Source: Hypomesus transpacificus
Taxonomy: Eukaryota; Chordata; Actinopteri; Osmeriformes; Osmeridae
DNA length: 64,000 bases
Reading direction: 5' to 3'
Assembly: GCF_021917145.1 (NCBI RefSeq)
Contig: NC_061074.1
Span: 1,514,115-1,578,114 of the forward strand
Each line of letters starts with the position of its first letter. Position 1 is the stretch's first letter. Position numbers and translations under genes: made by a program. Positions 1-12,654 of this stretch are shown in pieces. The notes under the pieces are model-generated. The model ran no database searches, was not told the DNA's origin, and was given only the letters and a program-made list of their open reading frames with translations.

Positions 1-3000
1 GCTCCCTCCACACAGACCTCCAGGAGGAGAAGACAAAGGAGGAGTCCACCGGAGCTGAGGAGAAAGACCCAGGCAGCTGCAGTGTTTTCGGGGGAACGCA
101 GAGATACTCACGGGGCTTGGAGGAAGGCGCAGATTGGGTTGTGGATCATGTGGAGTCGGAGAAGGACCCGGAGGGGATGGATGGAGCAGAGAGGCAAGGC
201 CTGAGTGGGTTGGACGAGTGCATGCATGTTAGAGCCCTAGAGAAACACCACTGCACGTTGGCTTCAACCTCGGCCGCCACACTGAACTCCGGTCCTGCAG
301 AGGGCAGCACCTTCACAGCCCAGCCTGACACCCGCTGTGAACTCGTAGATAAGGAGAGTAGCTTAGACGTTGTACACCACGACGAGATAGAGTACTGTGT
401 GAAATATCTTCCACACGAGACAGACCCAGTGACTGAGGAGAGAGAGAGGGTCAATGACGATGGGAGTGAACTCTTGGACGCTGAGGTCCAGTCGACCTCA
501 CCAGAGGTCGGAGACCCCTGCAAGCTGCCTGGGGAGACCCCGTGCAAGGTCACTGATGATGAGGTTAGGATGGAAGTGTTCAAACGTGGCCATGCCACAG
601 CCTATGGATTGGAGGGTGAGGCTGGACAGGAGAAGGAGTTTGAGGAGGAGAAAGAGGAGTTGAAGGCCGGGAGGACTGGGAGGTCTGGGGACTGTCGGAA
701 GGAGATAGAGCCGGAGCACAGTGGAGAGGAGTCCCAACTGATTACGGAGGAGAAGGAGTCAGATGAGGAGTCTAGGCCAGAGGAGTCGAACCAGGAGAAG
801 GAGTCAGATGAGGAGTGTAGGCCAGAGGAGTCGAACCAGGAGAAGGAGTCAGATGAGGAGTCTAGGCCAGAGGAGTTGAACCAGGAGAAGGAGTCAAATG
901 AAGAGTCTAGGCCAGAGGAGTTGAACCAGGAGAAGGAGTCAAATGAGGATGATCAAACAGAGGAGTTGAAGGGGAAGTTGGAAGCACTGGTGGAGGATAG
1001 TAACAAGTCACCGGGAAGAGAGTTTAACACAGAAGTGATCAGAACTGAGGCGTTGGAGGAGTTTAGGCCTTGGGATACAGTGGGGGAGTTAGGAATGGAG
1101 GAGAAGAACGGAGATATAGAAAAGGAGCGTAAGCCTGGGGAGGCATGTCCAGTAGCTCCACCTGCAGCCCTAATAGAAGAAAAAGGAAGTGGAGAAAGAG
1201 GGTGGAGCGAGAGAGAAGAAGAAGGAGAGGATGTGAGAGAGAAAGAGGTGGAGAGAAAAGGACTGGGAGAGAGAGAGGCATATAGAAAAGGAGAGGGACA
1301 GAGAGAGGGAGAGGGAGAGAGAGATGTAGCGGGAGAGGTAGAGAGAAAGGGAGAGGGACAGAGAGAGGTAGAGGGAGAGGGAGAGAGAGAGGGAGAGGTA
1401 GAGAGTAAAAGAGTGGGAGAGAGAGACGGAGAGGCAGAGGGAGAGGTAGACTCAGTAGGTCAGTCATGCAACACCCCTTCTCTGGGCCCTGTTGCCCTAG
1501 GCTGCCCTGCGACTTCTGTCACACACTCACCACATAATCCTCCCCCCCTGGCCGTCATGGCAACGGGCCTCCCCTGTCCGAAGGGGGTGAGGGAGGCAGA
1601 GGGAGGGGCCTCGGCAGAGCTCCAGAATGCAGAGACCCGGGAGCATGAGCAGGGCAGCAAGGTGGCCTCTGTAGGGGGGTCTGTGGAGAGGGGACAGGAG
1701 GAGGTAGAGGAGGAACAGGACGACTTTGGGCTGTTCATGCAGGCGGGGGAGGAGTCGTCGTGGGAGGACAGTTTTGTCACATCACCTCCAGTGCCTTGTG
1801 GGAACGGAGACAGTGCTGGTGAGTGCAAACACACACACACACATCCACACACACACATACAGTGACTTAAAATATATTAGAGGGACAGGTTTCACAATCC
1901 CACAACAAACACTCAAAAATATAAAAAAGCACACCAGAATTTGAACTATTACATCAGTAGCTTTCAAAGAGCAAGTGTCTAAAACAGCGGAGACTAGAGG
2001 ATTTGTGTTTTTCAACAAGGCAGAAGTGAGTGACTCGTCTCTTTTGGTTTTGCTTTTTAACAATAGCCAGGGCATTAAGTCAATCCCAGAGCTCAGGGCG
2101 TATACTAATCAGCTAGTCTGGTCTGACCTGGATTCAAGAGGCCCTTTCCCTCTCGCTGTTTCTTACTCTCTCTCGCTGTCTCTTTCTCTCTCATCACTCT
2201 CTCGCTCTATCTCTCTCTTCACTCTCCCTCTGATTCTCCCTTGTTCTCTCAGTATTTCGGTTTCTCCTCATCTCTCCCTTCCTTCACCCTCTCCTCCCTC
2301 TAACTCGCATAAAGGTATTAATGATTTAATGCTCTACTGAGGAGAGATGGAGGGTGAAGGGACAGGGTTTGTGCGTGTGTGTGTGGGAGGAGAGGGGGGG
2401 TGGGTTGTTGTGAAGGTGCAGGGTGTGTGTGTGTGTTTGTGTGGGAGGAGAGGGGGGGTGGGTTGTTGTGAAGGTGCAGGGTGTGTGTGTGTGTGTGTGT
2501 GTGGGAGGAGAGGGGGGGTGGGTTGTTGTGAAGGCTTTGGGCTGTAAGTCTTAGTTAGCTTTAGGCCACAGGGTTCTGCGTTAAAGAGACAGAGACACAG
2601 GAAGTTGATCCAGAGAGAAGGATAGATAACCAGGTTAGATTAAACTAGCTCTGACAACGATTCTAAAAGCATCTTTGTAGTTTGAGTGCCAAGACTTCAC
2701 TGAACACCACCAATAACCATCTCACAAACACAAAACACTTTGTCCATTCAGGTCATTTTAATGAGGACGCAGCCTGAAAAACATGGGTCTATTTGTAGCA
2801 TACACCATGTCCCCACACCTCAGGGACAACTGTGTGTTGTGTGTAATTATGGCCAGGGAAAGCCAGGCAAGTCGCTGTGTGAGGTAGGGAACTAAATACA
2901 CCCTCCCTGTCCCCATACAGCACTTGAAAACCATCTAAAGTCAGAAGAGTCTGCTCATTGGACGTCAGGCTGGACAGACAGCTCGGTCCACCAATCGGAG

Positions 3001-4896
3001 GAGACATGGACAGCCTTCCCTAAGGATCCTGTGGGGCTGGAGGGGCAGGACGCAGCGGGACAGTGGTGGCCCTGCAGTGCTGAGGAGGAGACCGGAGATA
3101 GACAGCCCACCAAGCAAGATCTGGTACAGTGAACCCTGACACACCTCAAGCACAACTTAGAATTTTGTTCTGTGGTAAAAAACGATCTTAGAACAAACCT
3201 CCTCAGTCATTTCGGAACAAAATGGCCTTTCTGTCAGTTCAACTTCCTCCAAGTACAAAAGTCGAGTCACCCGAACCTACAAACGAACACATTTCAGCAG
3301 GTTGAAAAGATGGAGCCACACGTGGTCATGTGTCTGTTATTGACATATATCTGTTACTTTTATCTCTTTCAAGAACACTGTGTTCCAGGAGGTCTTCCCC
3401 TGCCTGCCTTCCTCCTCCGCGAAGGAGGAGGTGGTTCCCACACTCACACAGCTCCTCAGGGGGGTCCCAGCTCAGCCCAGCCCAGCGGAGGACCTCCGGT
3501 AAGGGGCTCAGGGGACCAGAGAGAGGGGCTTTGTTTTACTAGAAGTCTGGTCCAGCAAGCCCAACACTCACTTTCTTCAGGGTTTTTATAGTAACATAGA
3601 TAAATCAAGTATCTTATCAAGTAATAAATGTCTTGTAATTTAATACATGTTTATATGTGTGTATATAAATATATAAATCAAATTGCAACTGAAAAATAAT
3701 GAAATATAATACCAGTAATCAAGATCTGAAAATATATTTAAAAGATTATATGGAAATCAACTCTAAATGCTAATATGACTTACAATTTTACAGAAATAAA
3801 TAGAAAAAAATCCTTGCAGGAAGTAAATAAGCAGTGTTCCTGAAGCAAGTTGCTAAGATGCCAATGCATGTCAGTTAATAAGCATTTTAACTGACGTCCT
3901 TTGACACTGTATATGACAAACTCCAACATGTAAAATCAGATGGATAACGAGTCCCCTTGCCTCCCTCCCAACCTTCAATTTTGGATTTTAACAATCCCCG
4001 GTTGTTGAGTTCCGGCCATAGATCAACAGCTACAGTCAAGGTTATGTCACGCAGAAAATCGACATTAGTTTTAATGAAGCTGTGACAGTTTTTCAATAAA
4101 CGTCCCAGAGGTTAATGTGTATGTAATTCTGATATGTGGTTAGTTTGTTCCCTCCCCTCATGCGTGTGATTGGTTTGCTTTGGTCCGGGTGCTGCAGGCT
4201 ATTGGACGGGTTCCATGACCTGAACAAGATGATTGGCTGGCGGTACAAGAGGGCCAATGCCGTGTCCTGTGAGCTGCTTCTGCAGTCGTTGCATCTGGAC
4301 CAGCATGCCAGAGTGAGTGGAGTCAATCACACCACCTACAGCTTATTTCGTTTTCCATCAATCCACCGTCCTTATGATGTAAAAACAACATCTCTTTCTT
4401 TTCTCCACCCTGGTAGAATTATTGAAGTTATAGAAAATATGACGTCATATAACCTAGCTGTAGATCATCAAATGAATAAAAAACGGTACACTGACTTCCA
4501 ATTAGCAAACTGCACCATGTGATGATGCAGCACATACAGTGGATACCTGTACACATAACCTCAGTTCAGTGCTAGTGAGTCTGTACTGTATGTTCACTGC
4601 ATGTGTGAACTAGCAGTCAAATGCTGAAGTATGTGAGGCCGAGTTTGTGTGTGTGTGTCTGTGTGTGTGTATAGCAACTTATCACAAACGTGAACTAATA
4701 GTCAGAATTGAACCATACTCCCAAAACACCTAACAAAGTGTGACTACTTTTTTTTGTCTTTTCTCAGGACTATATCTCTAGGATTCCGTCCACCAATCAC
4801 AGTCCATCTCTTGGCCTCCCCTCATCCAATCAGTATGCTTCGACCACCGGGAAGAGATGGGTATCTTATGACTATAACAAAAACATCATGGAGTAG
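1..4896 (+). CDS. clba1: Aftiphilin/CLBA1-like clathrin-binding protein, 3' part (5' end outside window)
   Basis: Five exons join in frame: before 3-1818 (open from the first base, so the start is upstream), 2921-3123, 3374-3498, 4198-4312 and 4768-4896 (TAG). All junctions are GT-AG and phases agree (1, 0, 2, 0). The first exon encodes about 600 residues that are very acidic and Glu/Ser/Arg rich. It has a DDFGLF motif near its end; the next exon has WTAF followed by an acidic residue. FGxF and WxxF-acidic motifs are the kind aftiphilin-family proteins use to bind AP-1/AP-2 ear domains. Exon 4 (LLDGF...GWRYKR...LLLQSLHLD) resembles the clathrin-binding box region of aftiphilin/CLBA1. One giant exon followed by short ones also fits this family. 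The product would act in clathrin-coated vesicle traffic. Low-complexity sequence limits certainty. It could be a fish aftiphilin paralogue rather than CLBA1, and the short C-terminus after the box favours CLBA1. Confidence 0.55.
750..960 (+). repeat. Coding 45-bp minisatellite in the clathrin-binding gene
   Basis: About four to five in-frame copies of a 45-bp unit encode a 15-residue acidic repeat of the form EKESDEESRPEESNQ. Copies drift (C for S, L for S, N for D), and the last decays into EDDQTEELK. The unit length keeps the frame open. Confidence 0.85.
1195..1452 (+). repeat. Purine-rich (GA/GGGAGA) low-complexity coding stretch
   Basis: A GAGAGGGAGA-type purine run within the giant exon encodes Glu/Gly/Arg-rich sequence (GEGQREGEGERD type). 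It stays in frame and has almost no pyrimidines on the coding strand. Confidence 0.8.
1819..2920 (+). other. Intron of the clathrin-binding gene
   Basis: Donor GTGAGT at 1819 and acceptor ending at 2920. It holds a short CA run (1829-1860), a pyrimidine-rich stretch (2150-2310) and the GT/G-rich minisatellite listed separately. No gene is seen inside. Confidence 0.75.
2365..2540 (+). repeat. About 63-bp GT/G-rich minisatellite, roughly three copies
   Basis: Three near-identical tandem copies of (GT)n-GGGAGGAGAGGGGGGTGGGTTGTTGTGAAG plus GTGCAGG lie in the first visible intron. The internal GT run varies in length between copies. Confidence 0.85.
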
Positions 4897-6724
4897 CTAG
4901 CTCAGCCAGACTCTTTGTGTGCTCCTTGTTCGGACTGTGCTTTGCCAATCATCTGACATGACGTCATTTTCAGTCCTGTGGGGCAAAATTAACCATTTCA
5001 ATGTTTCAGCCCACCCCGCTATCCCAGTAAGGATCAATCGATACATGTGTGCTGACTTTTGATTGAACAGATCATGTGCGCTTGTCTATGGACAATCCTC
5101 CATTTTGGCTCTATCTTTACTGTAACTTGACGCATTTCAACCCTCTCATAAAACAATATGCCTTTGTTATGTAATTAGGGGAAGTTTGACTGGCCCTGTG
5201 AAGACAAAGCAATTGTTGTTATCCATGTTACTGCTTGCAGGGGGAAAATGAAAGGAACAATGTAGGAAAGCGGTTATGCAACAGAAGGTTGCAGTGTTAT
5301 GGAAAAGTTGTTTACAACTTCATCCGCTCACTCTCCCAAAGGAAGGAATAAACACACACACACACGCACTTACAAACACCAATTCTGTCTCATCATGCAA
5401 TGTTGTTTTCAACAGTTTATCACTATATGCATGTCTACTGTGTTTTACAAACACTGTGGCAGACAGGACAAATTGATCAATTTTCTTATTATTACAGACA
5501 ATACTTTAGTATGGATATGTTTACTAACACTGCTGCAGATCTTACATTAGGCTTACATTTACTGTACCTTGGGAGAGCCTGACTGAGGTGAGAATGAGAT
5601 TTACTTGAATATAATGCAATATTCGTCATTAACAATGAAGTTACTAGTTTGTTTTTTAGAGCAGAAGCAAACAAGCGATCATCACATCACAAAATTATAT
5701 TTGGTTCATCTTGTTTCTTTGTCTGTGGGCCCATTCAATCACCAAACTAGAAGAAAAAAAAAACATAGCATATGTCGTCATTTGTACAAAATATGAATTC
5801 CTCCAGAAAAAGATTAATATTTTCGGAGTTCAAATTGAAAAAGAAAATGAGATTGTCAACTTGTTAATTGATGTAATAAAACGATACACCACAATTGACT
5901 TCTGTTCATCATCTGCGATCAGCGTCTCTGGAACAATGTCTAGGAGAAGCGGTTTGAACATAACTAAAGGTCTCTCTACCCAAGTTCATGGTCAAGTCCT
6001 TTGTCAAAGTTAACTGAGAATATATTGTAAACTACATGATAAAACAGGTCTACGGTGCTGAAATGGTTAACAGAAATGTGCTGAGTCAGAGTTCCTGCAT
6101 CACCACCAGATAAGAGAGCTGGTTCCATGGCTGGTTCGCATGGTGAAAAGTAGGCGAGTTTGTGGCCTGAAATGACCTTTAGGAAATGACCTTTAGTAAA
6201 AAGTATCAAGCTGTCTGAAGTCTGCATAATAACAGCTGGGCGATTAGCTTCCTCTCCAATTGTAAGCATTTGCCTGCTTAGTTCTATTTTCTCTCAGTCA
6301 CAGGCAAGCATGTGATCCATTTTCTCCTCGGATCACATGCTTACAGTATTATTATTACTGTAAAAGGCCATAGGCTAGGGTACACAAGATCTGTGAATTA
6401 ACTGGATTAACATCATACTTGAGGTGTAACTAAACGAGATGTAGATTAACGTACTCACCAGGTCAAGGCCTTATGATGATTCTAAACCCTCGTTTTCATT
6501 TGTTCATAGTAATTGTGTTGTTTTACTACTCACTATAATCTGGAAAACAAACAGGCAATTGGAAAGGGAAGGTTTGACATTTTTGAGTGGTGGCACTCTT
6601 ACTAAATTGTATTATCATACCAGGAAACTATCGTTTTTCATATGGCCTATTGCACGTTCCATTACTGCTAAGAGGAAGTTGTACTGCTTGTCATATTAGA
6701 GTTATGTCTCTGTGAACACACCCC
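4897..6724. other. Intergenic region between the clathrin-binding gene and KCNK6
   Basis: This AT-rich region has no convincing coding sequence. An AATAAA at 5347-5352 is a candidate polyadenylation signal for the upstream gene, and another lies near 5875. The KCNK6 promoter and 5'UTR should lie in the last few hundred bases. Confidence 0.6.
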
Positions 6725-6880
6725 ATGGCTGGCAAACTTGTAGCAGTGGGTGGAGGAGAGAGTGACAAGGAGGTGTTCGATGAGGACGAGAGAAACTTCC
6801 TGAGAGACGAGACTGGAGGTAGTCGGGGGACGGAGTCAGCTAGACAGATGATAACGTTGTTAGAGAGATGTCTTCGCTGA
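6725..6880 (+). CDS. Upstream ORF overlapping the KCNK6 start codon (51 aa)
   Basis: ATG at 6725 (context CCCCATGG) opens a 51-residue acidic ORF (MAGKLVAVGGGESDKE...) that ends at TGA 6878-6880. That is 10 bases past the first base of the KCNK6 ATG, in another frame (offset 143). The KCNK6 ATG at 6868 has a purine at -3. If the transcript starts upstream of 6725, ribosomes translating this uORF cannot simply reinitiate at the KCNK6 ATG, so it would dampen expression. I recognise no domain. Whether it lies in the mRNA is unknown. Confidence 0.35.
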   Translation: MAGKLVAVGGGESDKEVFDEDERNFLRDETGGSRGTESARQMITLLERCLR

Positions 6881-9800
6881 GCAAATCGTGGATTCTGCTC
6901 GTAGGCTTAATACTTTTCTACGTGACCTATCTGATGCTTGGGGCACTCGTTTTCTCCAGCATAGAGCGGCCAGTCGAGGAACAACTCAAACTTGACATAG
7001 AAACGCTACGACAAGAGTTTCTTAATCAAAGTTGCATAAATGATTCTTCGCTCGATATATTTTTGGTAAAAGTTTTGGAGGCCAACAAGTATGGAGTGTC
7101 TATCCTGCGGAATTCCTCACTGGATTCAAACTGGGATCTGGCTTCCTCTTTGTTCTTTGCAAACACTTTGGTAACAACAGTCGGTAAGCCGTTCATCATT
7201 TTTTGTTTCCTTGTTGTTTTTGTCTAACGCCAAACTCAGCGAAGTAAGAAAACAAATGATGTAGGTCTCATTTTAATGGGTAGCCTAGGGCTAATTGCTA
7301 CACAAATATGCCACGTAGACTAGGGTATGTACCTCTTAAATGCCCTGTTGCCATTCCGATGTTGACAGATGTGCAGTTTCCTACTAGTTCAATGTGTTTT
7401 TGTTTACCGACCATTGCACCTCAATTTAGAAATCAAGCATTGCTATTTTCTAGAAGACGCGTGTGGGACAAGTGTCCCCTTCACATCTCGCTGTGTTTTG
7501 TTCATCCGTTGACAGGACTAAGATGCCAGTTATATGTATAAGCAGGCATAATTTTCGGCGTTTTGAACGGTTTTCCAAAACCACTCAAACCTTTCTTATC
7601 TCAATCTCGACTATGATCAAAGCCAAGTTGTTTCAAAGTAGCGTATCTAACTGATGTTATGTTACCAGGCAGACAGAAACCCCGTCCATAAGCATTCAAG
7701 GCAGTAGGAGCTAAATCTTTTTTTGCGTTATGGACGTCCACGATGGCTGCTGATCTTTGCATGGATGGACGGACGGCGATGCTGTTCAGAGTGCCGTCCA
7801 TAGAGGGAGCATATATTTTGGACGGGGTCATAGCCGTCCATATGGACGGCGATGCTGTTCAGAGTGCCGTCCATAGCATATATTTTGGACGGCGATGGAT
7901 TAGCAGGGACGTCCGTCGTTAGGGGGAGCATAGATCATGGACGGCGTCATAGCCGTCCATATGGACGTCCATAGAATGACGGCGATGGCTGCTGATTTTA
8001 CAGACGGCGATGCTGTTCAAAGTGCCGTCCATAGAGGGAGTTTATATTTTGGACGGCGATGGATTGCATGTTTAGCAGGCTGTTGAGCTAACAGAACTGC
8101 AGAAGGCTACCATTGCATGTAGCTAGCTACTAGGGATGGGCATTCGACTAAATTGTCTTAATCGATCTTCGGGAGAATTAACGATCGATTTTCGATTAAT
8201 AATTAACATTTTTATATTAAAATTCACAGTTTATAGGCTATAGTAAAATGCAGTGAAAATCGAAAAAACAGCGTGTTTCCGCATTGAGATCTGTAGTGTA
8301 AAGGGCCCTATTATCGTCCACTCTAAATCTCCAACGTTCGGGGCCCCATTATCGTCCACAACCGTTTTTCTGTTAATTTCTTAAAGAAAATATGCAGCAG
8401 CAACGAAAGAAAGTAACTCATCGATATGTACACATCTTATTATGCTGCACACCAAATTACAGCTTCTTACTTCGAGATTTGAGTGTGTAATTACGCTCTC
8501 AACCCGTATGTGTTGCATCTGCCTTCCGCAGCGTCAAACTGACAATTCTCCATTGAAAGTGGTTGGGTGGATGATAATGGGACCCCCTAGCTAACTGCTA
8601 AAATCAGGAAAGTAACATTTCTAGGCATATCCGGATTGGATTTCAATACCGGAATGTTATAATATGGGTGTGTATCTATATATTAAAGTATAATGCTGTG
8701 ACATAGGCCCAACGTTTTTAATTTGTAGTATAACGACATTTTGGTAACATTGCTAACGAGCGTCGAGAACTAGGTGGACGATAATGGGACCCCTTACTAG
8801 GTATTACAAGAAAAACAACTATTTCTGTAACTCCTAGAAGCGGAGCCGACAGCTAGAAGCCTGTGTTCAAACACAACTGACCCTCGTTTTTTTCCGGCTT
8901 ATTAACAAAGCTTCATAAAAACTTTCGCCCTCAACAATACTTAAGGGTAGCATATCCATCTCGATGGACTTACAGATCCGTTGGGTAATTTTCTCTGCTC
9001 GTTGTGCATCGCAGCTCCTCCGTGCTATAGCACCAAGAGCAGGATGCACCGCCACTAACCAGGGTCGGATGTACGTTCTTCAAGTGGTACATCATTTGAG
9101 TCGTGGAGGAGTTGTATTTATACTAAGCTTTGCAGTGTTGGCAGTGAACAAAGGAATTTTTTAGTCAATATGGTCTCACGCTACACTTCGCCGTGACCTC
9201 TTCATATTTTTTTAAATAGCTATGGAAACTCGCTGGTAATTGAGTAGGCCTGTGGCGTTTTTTTCCAAACATTGGCTTCATTTGGTAAAATGTTTAGCTA
9301 ATTGCTGCCACAGCGAAATCCATTGCAATCCTTCAAGACTCACACTACGCAACAGAACACGCATTAGTTTTATCGATGAACAAATCATGTTATTGACTAA
9401 ATTCTTAATGATCGATAATCGATCGTCGATTAATTATGCCCATCCCTACCAGCTACATTAACTTTGGATGACTCAATCTTTTGTCAAGTTAATTTGTATG
9501 AATTGCATGTTAGTGTAGGCCATATATTTACGCCTTATTCTTTTTACATAATCAGCAGTATAATCTCATGACAATATAGACTTGAAAAACAATATGTTAT
9601 GGTTTGGGTTTGCCTAGATATAGGCTACATATATTTTAATTATTTCGAGAATTGTTAATAAAGACTCATTTAAAATTTTAACATTTGGAGTGTTAGGCCT
9701 ATAGGCTAGCCTATTACGTTTTGCATTTGTCTCCGCTCAAAGTGGTTCGTGCGCAACATTGGAGCAACTGACTGGTGGCTCCAAATCCACCCATAAAACA

Positions 9801-12583
9801 CTTTAAACTGACGGTTTAAAAGACCTAAATGGCAATGTATTTCATAGGGTCATAACACAATGTTAAAATTTTAAATGAGTCTTTATTAACAATTCTCGAA
9901 ATAATTAAAATATATGTAGCCTATATCTAGGCAAACCCAAACCATAACATATTGTTTTTCAAGTCTATATTGTCATGAGATTATACTGCTGATTATGTAA
10001 AAAGAATAATAAAGGCGTAAATATATGGCCTACACTAACATGCAATTCATACAAATTAACTTGACAAAAGATTGAGTCATCCAAAGTTAATGTAGCTAGC
10101 TACATGCTATGGTAGCCTTCTGCAGTTCTGTTAGCTCAACAGCCTGCTAAACATGCAATCCATCGCCGTCCAAAATATAAGCTCCCTCTATGGACGGCAC
10201 TTTGAACAGCATCTCCGTCTGTAAGATCAGCAGCCATCGCCGTCATTCTATGGACGTCCATATGGACGGCTATGACGCCGTCCATGATCTATGCTCCCCC
10301 TAACGACGGACGTCCCTGCTAATCCATCGCCGTCCAAAATATATGCTCCCTCTATGGACGGCACTCTGAACAGCATCGCCGTCCATATGGACGGCTATGA
10401 CGCCGTCCAAAATATATGCTCCCTCTATGGACGGCACTCTGAACAGCATCGCCGTCCGTCCATCCATGCAAAGATCAGCAGCCATCGCCGTCAGTCTATG
10501 GACGTCCATGGACGTCCATAACGCAAAAAAAGATTTAGCTGCCTCTCATTCAAAGTGTATTGTCCAGGCAGCTACAGAACGCTAGTCATGATCTAGAATG
10601 TAGCAAAGGTCCATCACCAAACATATCTCAGACACTGTGTTATGCTTTGTACCAAAGGATTACACATGTGGCTGAATAAAAGGTCTACAGGGCTTTCCTG
10701 TTCAGTCATGCAAATGGTTTATCACCATTACACTGAAATACATGCAAATACATAAGTGACATGTTATCTATTTAACCAGGGCAATGTAAGTTGGGTCACT
10801 GCTCAGCCCTTTGGACCTGGGAGCAGAAGGAACAGTTCTGTTGATTTGACTTCAGTGTTAGCTTGAAAATCCACAGGATGCCCTAGAAATGGTATAGAAT
10901 TGACATGTCTGTGTGAATCTGGATATCTTGGTTCTTGCTAGTTATACATGTCAAGTCACTGTTAGATTGCGAAATACTCAATCAGGTTGATGGCCTCCAT
11001 GTATAGTATTTGTGTGATGGGTCTCAAGAGGATGTTACAGACTTGTTGATTACTTCAGATGGGAGGCCGATGTGCATATTGCTGGGTTTATCTGCTGGAT
11101 GAGAGCTGGTTCCAAGGTACTCAACAGCATCATGGTCATCATTTGACCCCCATACAAGAATGCAACCTCAGGGGGGTTAAGAAAGACCAGGTTTTTGCTG
11201 ACCACACAAACCAACATCAGTTGCAGTTATGACTCCCAGTCAGCTCATAGCCACTGTGTTTCTGCAGCCATGCGTATCCCCCCTTTTCCTGACACGCGAA
11301 GGGGGCCTGTCAGAGGTCTTCACGCCCTCTGCACTGGGCCACAGGTGGCTGTCCTCACTGACAGACACTGCAAAGTTCAGCCAGTTCTCTCTGTCTGAAC
11401 TGAGTCATATTGACGTTCGTAGCTCATTTCTATTTTTCCTCTCATGAACTAAAGGGATGGTTTTGGTTTTCACACAGTGGGCTTGTCACAGAGGTTTGGT
11501 GTTCCCGAGTGTCGAGGTGTTGCTTGACTGTTGTTTCTTCCCACCTTGTGTTCCAGAGCAGTTTCTTTCATTTGGCCCTGGAATGAGATCCCTGCGTTGT
11601 CTGTTTGTCTCTGTTTAGCTTGAGCCTATGACTTTTGAGTAATTACATAAACGGATAAATGTGAGTGCCTAGTATAGAGGGTCATTTGGGGTGAGGGAAG
11701 CCTGAAGCTATATGGTTGTTTTCATTAAACGTTCGTTCATTTTGATGTCAAAAGGCCACCGGTGCAAGGGTTAACTGTGACCAGTGGGCCTCTTAGATGA
11801 ACGACAAAGATTGTGTGTGTTTGTGTGAGGGTGAAGAGGGCCCCAGAGGTTGTATTCAGATAAACACACTATCCATATTCTTGTTCTCAGGGCAGGATTA
11901 TAACTGCTTTTGAAGGCTGTGTGAAGGAGAAACATAGGTGGCTTTGTTATCATTTCCCCCTGGTCTTTCTCTCCTTTTCCCCTCTCCTTTTCTCTCTTTG
12001 TTTATCTCTTACTGTTTGCGTCTTTGTCTCAGCATTTTCACTGAAGAAAAGCAAGAATTGGTCTCCTCGTTGGCTCACCAGGCAGAGCAGGGAGCACAAA
12101 GGCGTAAGGCCTTATCGCAGGGTTCCCTTATCTCCTTGCTTTTCTGTCTCTCTGTCTTGATCAAAATAAATGAAGCCAATTAGAAAACAAGAACATGTAT
12201 TACATTTTCCATCTTGTATTCTCATTGTAGAGGACACTAGATATGGCTATCAGCTCTTTGTAAAAGGGCTCACTCTGGGGTGAGTCACCTAGAAAACTTG
12301 ATGAAAAGAATACAACTTTCCGGGAACAGTACATACTTTTCCTTTTGTGTGGTGACTGGTTTGACTGGTCTGCTTTTATGACCTGGCAAATATACCCAGT
12401 ATATACGATGGTTCGGTGACAGAAAACTGGAATACGCCTGTTCTCCGAACATTAAGTGTGTAACTTGTCCTCATTGTCTAAAGGATTAACAAGTTTAAAG
12501 TTCTGTGTCAAGGCAAAAGTAAAATGATTAAACAGAGATATAACTAAGAATTTTCTCTTCCTATCCATTTCCTTTCTTCTTGT

Positions 12584-12654
<71 letters not shown>

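Larger units (their letters stand above)
7709..10540. mobile_element. Large palindromic foldback element in KCNK6 intron 1
   Basis: Sequence from 7709 (AGCTAAATC...) is repeated in inverse orientation ending at 10540 (...GATTTAGCT). The right arm runs continuously over about 9858-10540. The left arm covers 7709-8130 and resumes at 9457-9686 after a nested insertion. The loop between arms is about 170 bp (9687-9857). The outer part of each arm contains sub-repeats rich in CCGTCC/GGACGG. These include the perfect palindrome CCGTCCATATGGACGG and copies of a roughly 50-65-bp unit (GATGCTGTTCAGAGTGCCG ... ATATTTTGGACGG). Long arms with internal subrepeats and no coding capacity are typical of foldback-type DNA elements. 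I could not assign a superfamily or an unambiguous target duplication. Confidence 0.8.

Noticed and set aside
146..598. 150-residue minus-strand ORF opposite the giant exon
   Set aside because: Shadow of the coding strand; it is Ser-rich because the sense strand is Glu/Ser codon rich.
8867..9164. Small ORFs inside the hAT-like element as transposase remnants
   Set aside because: They are 60-66 residues, lie on opposite strands and overlap; no transposase motif was seen.
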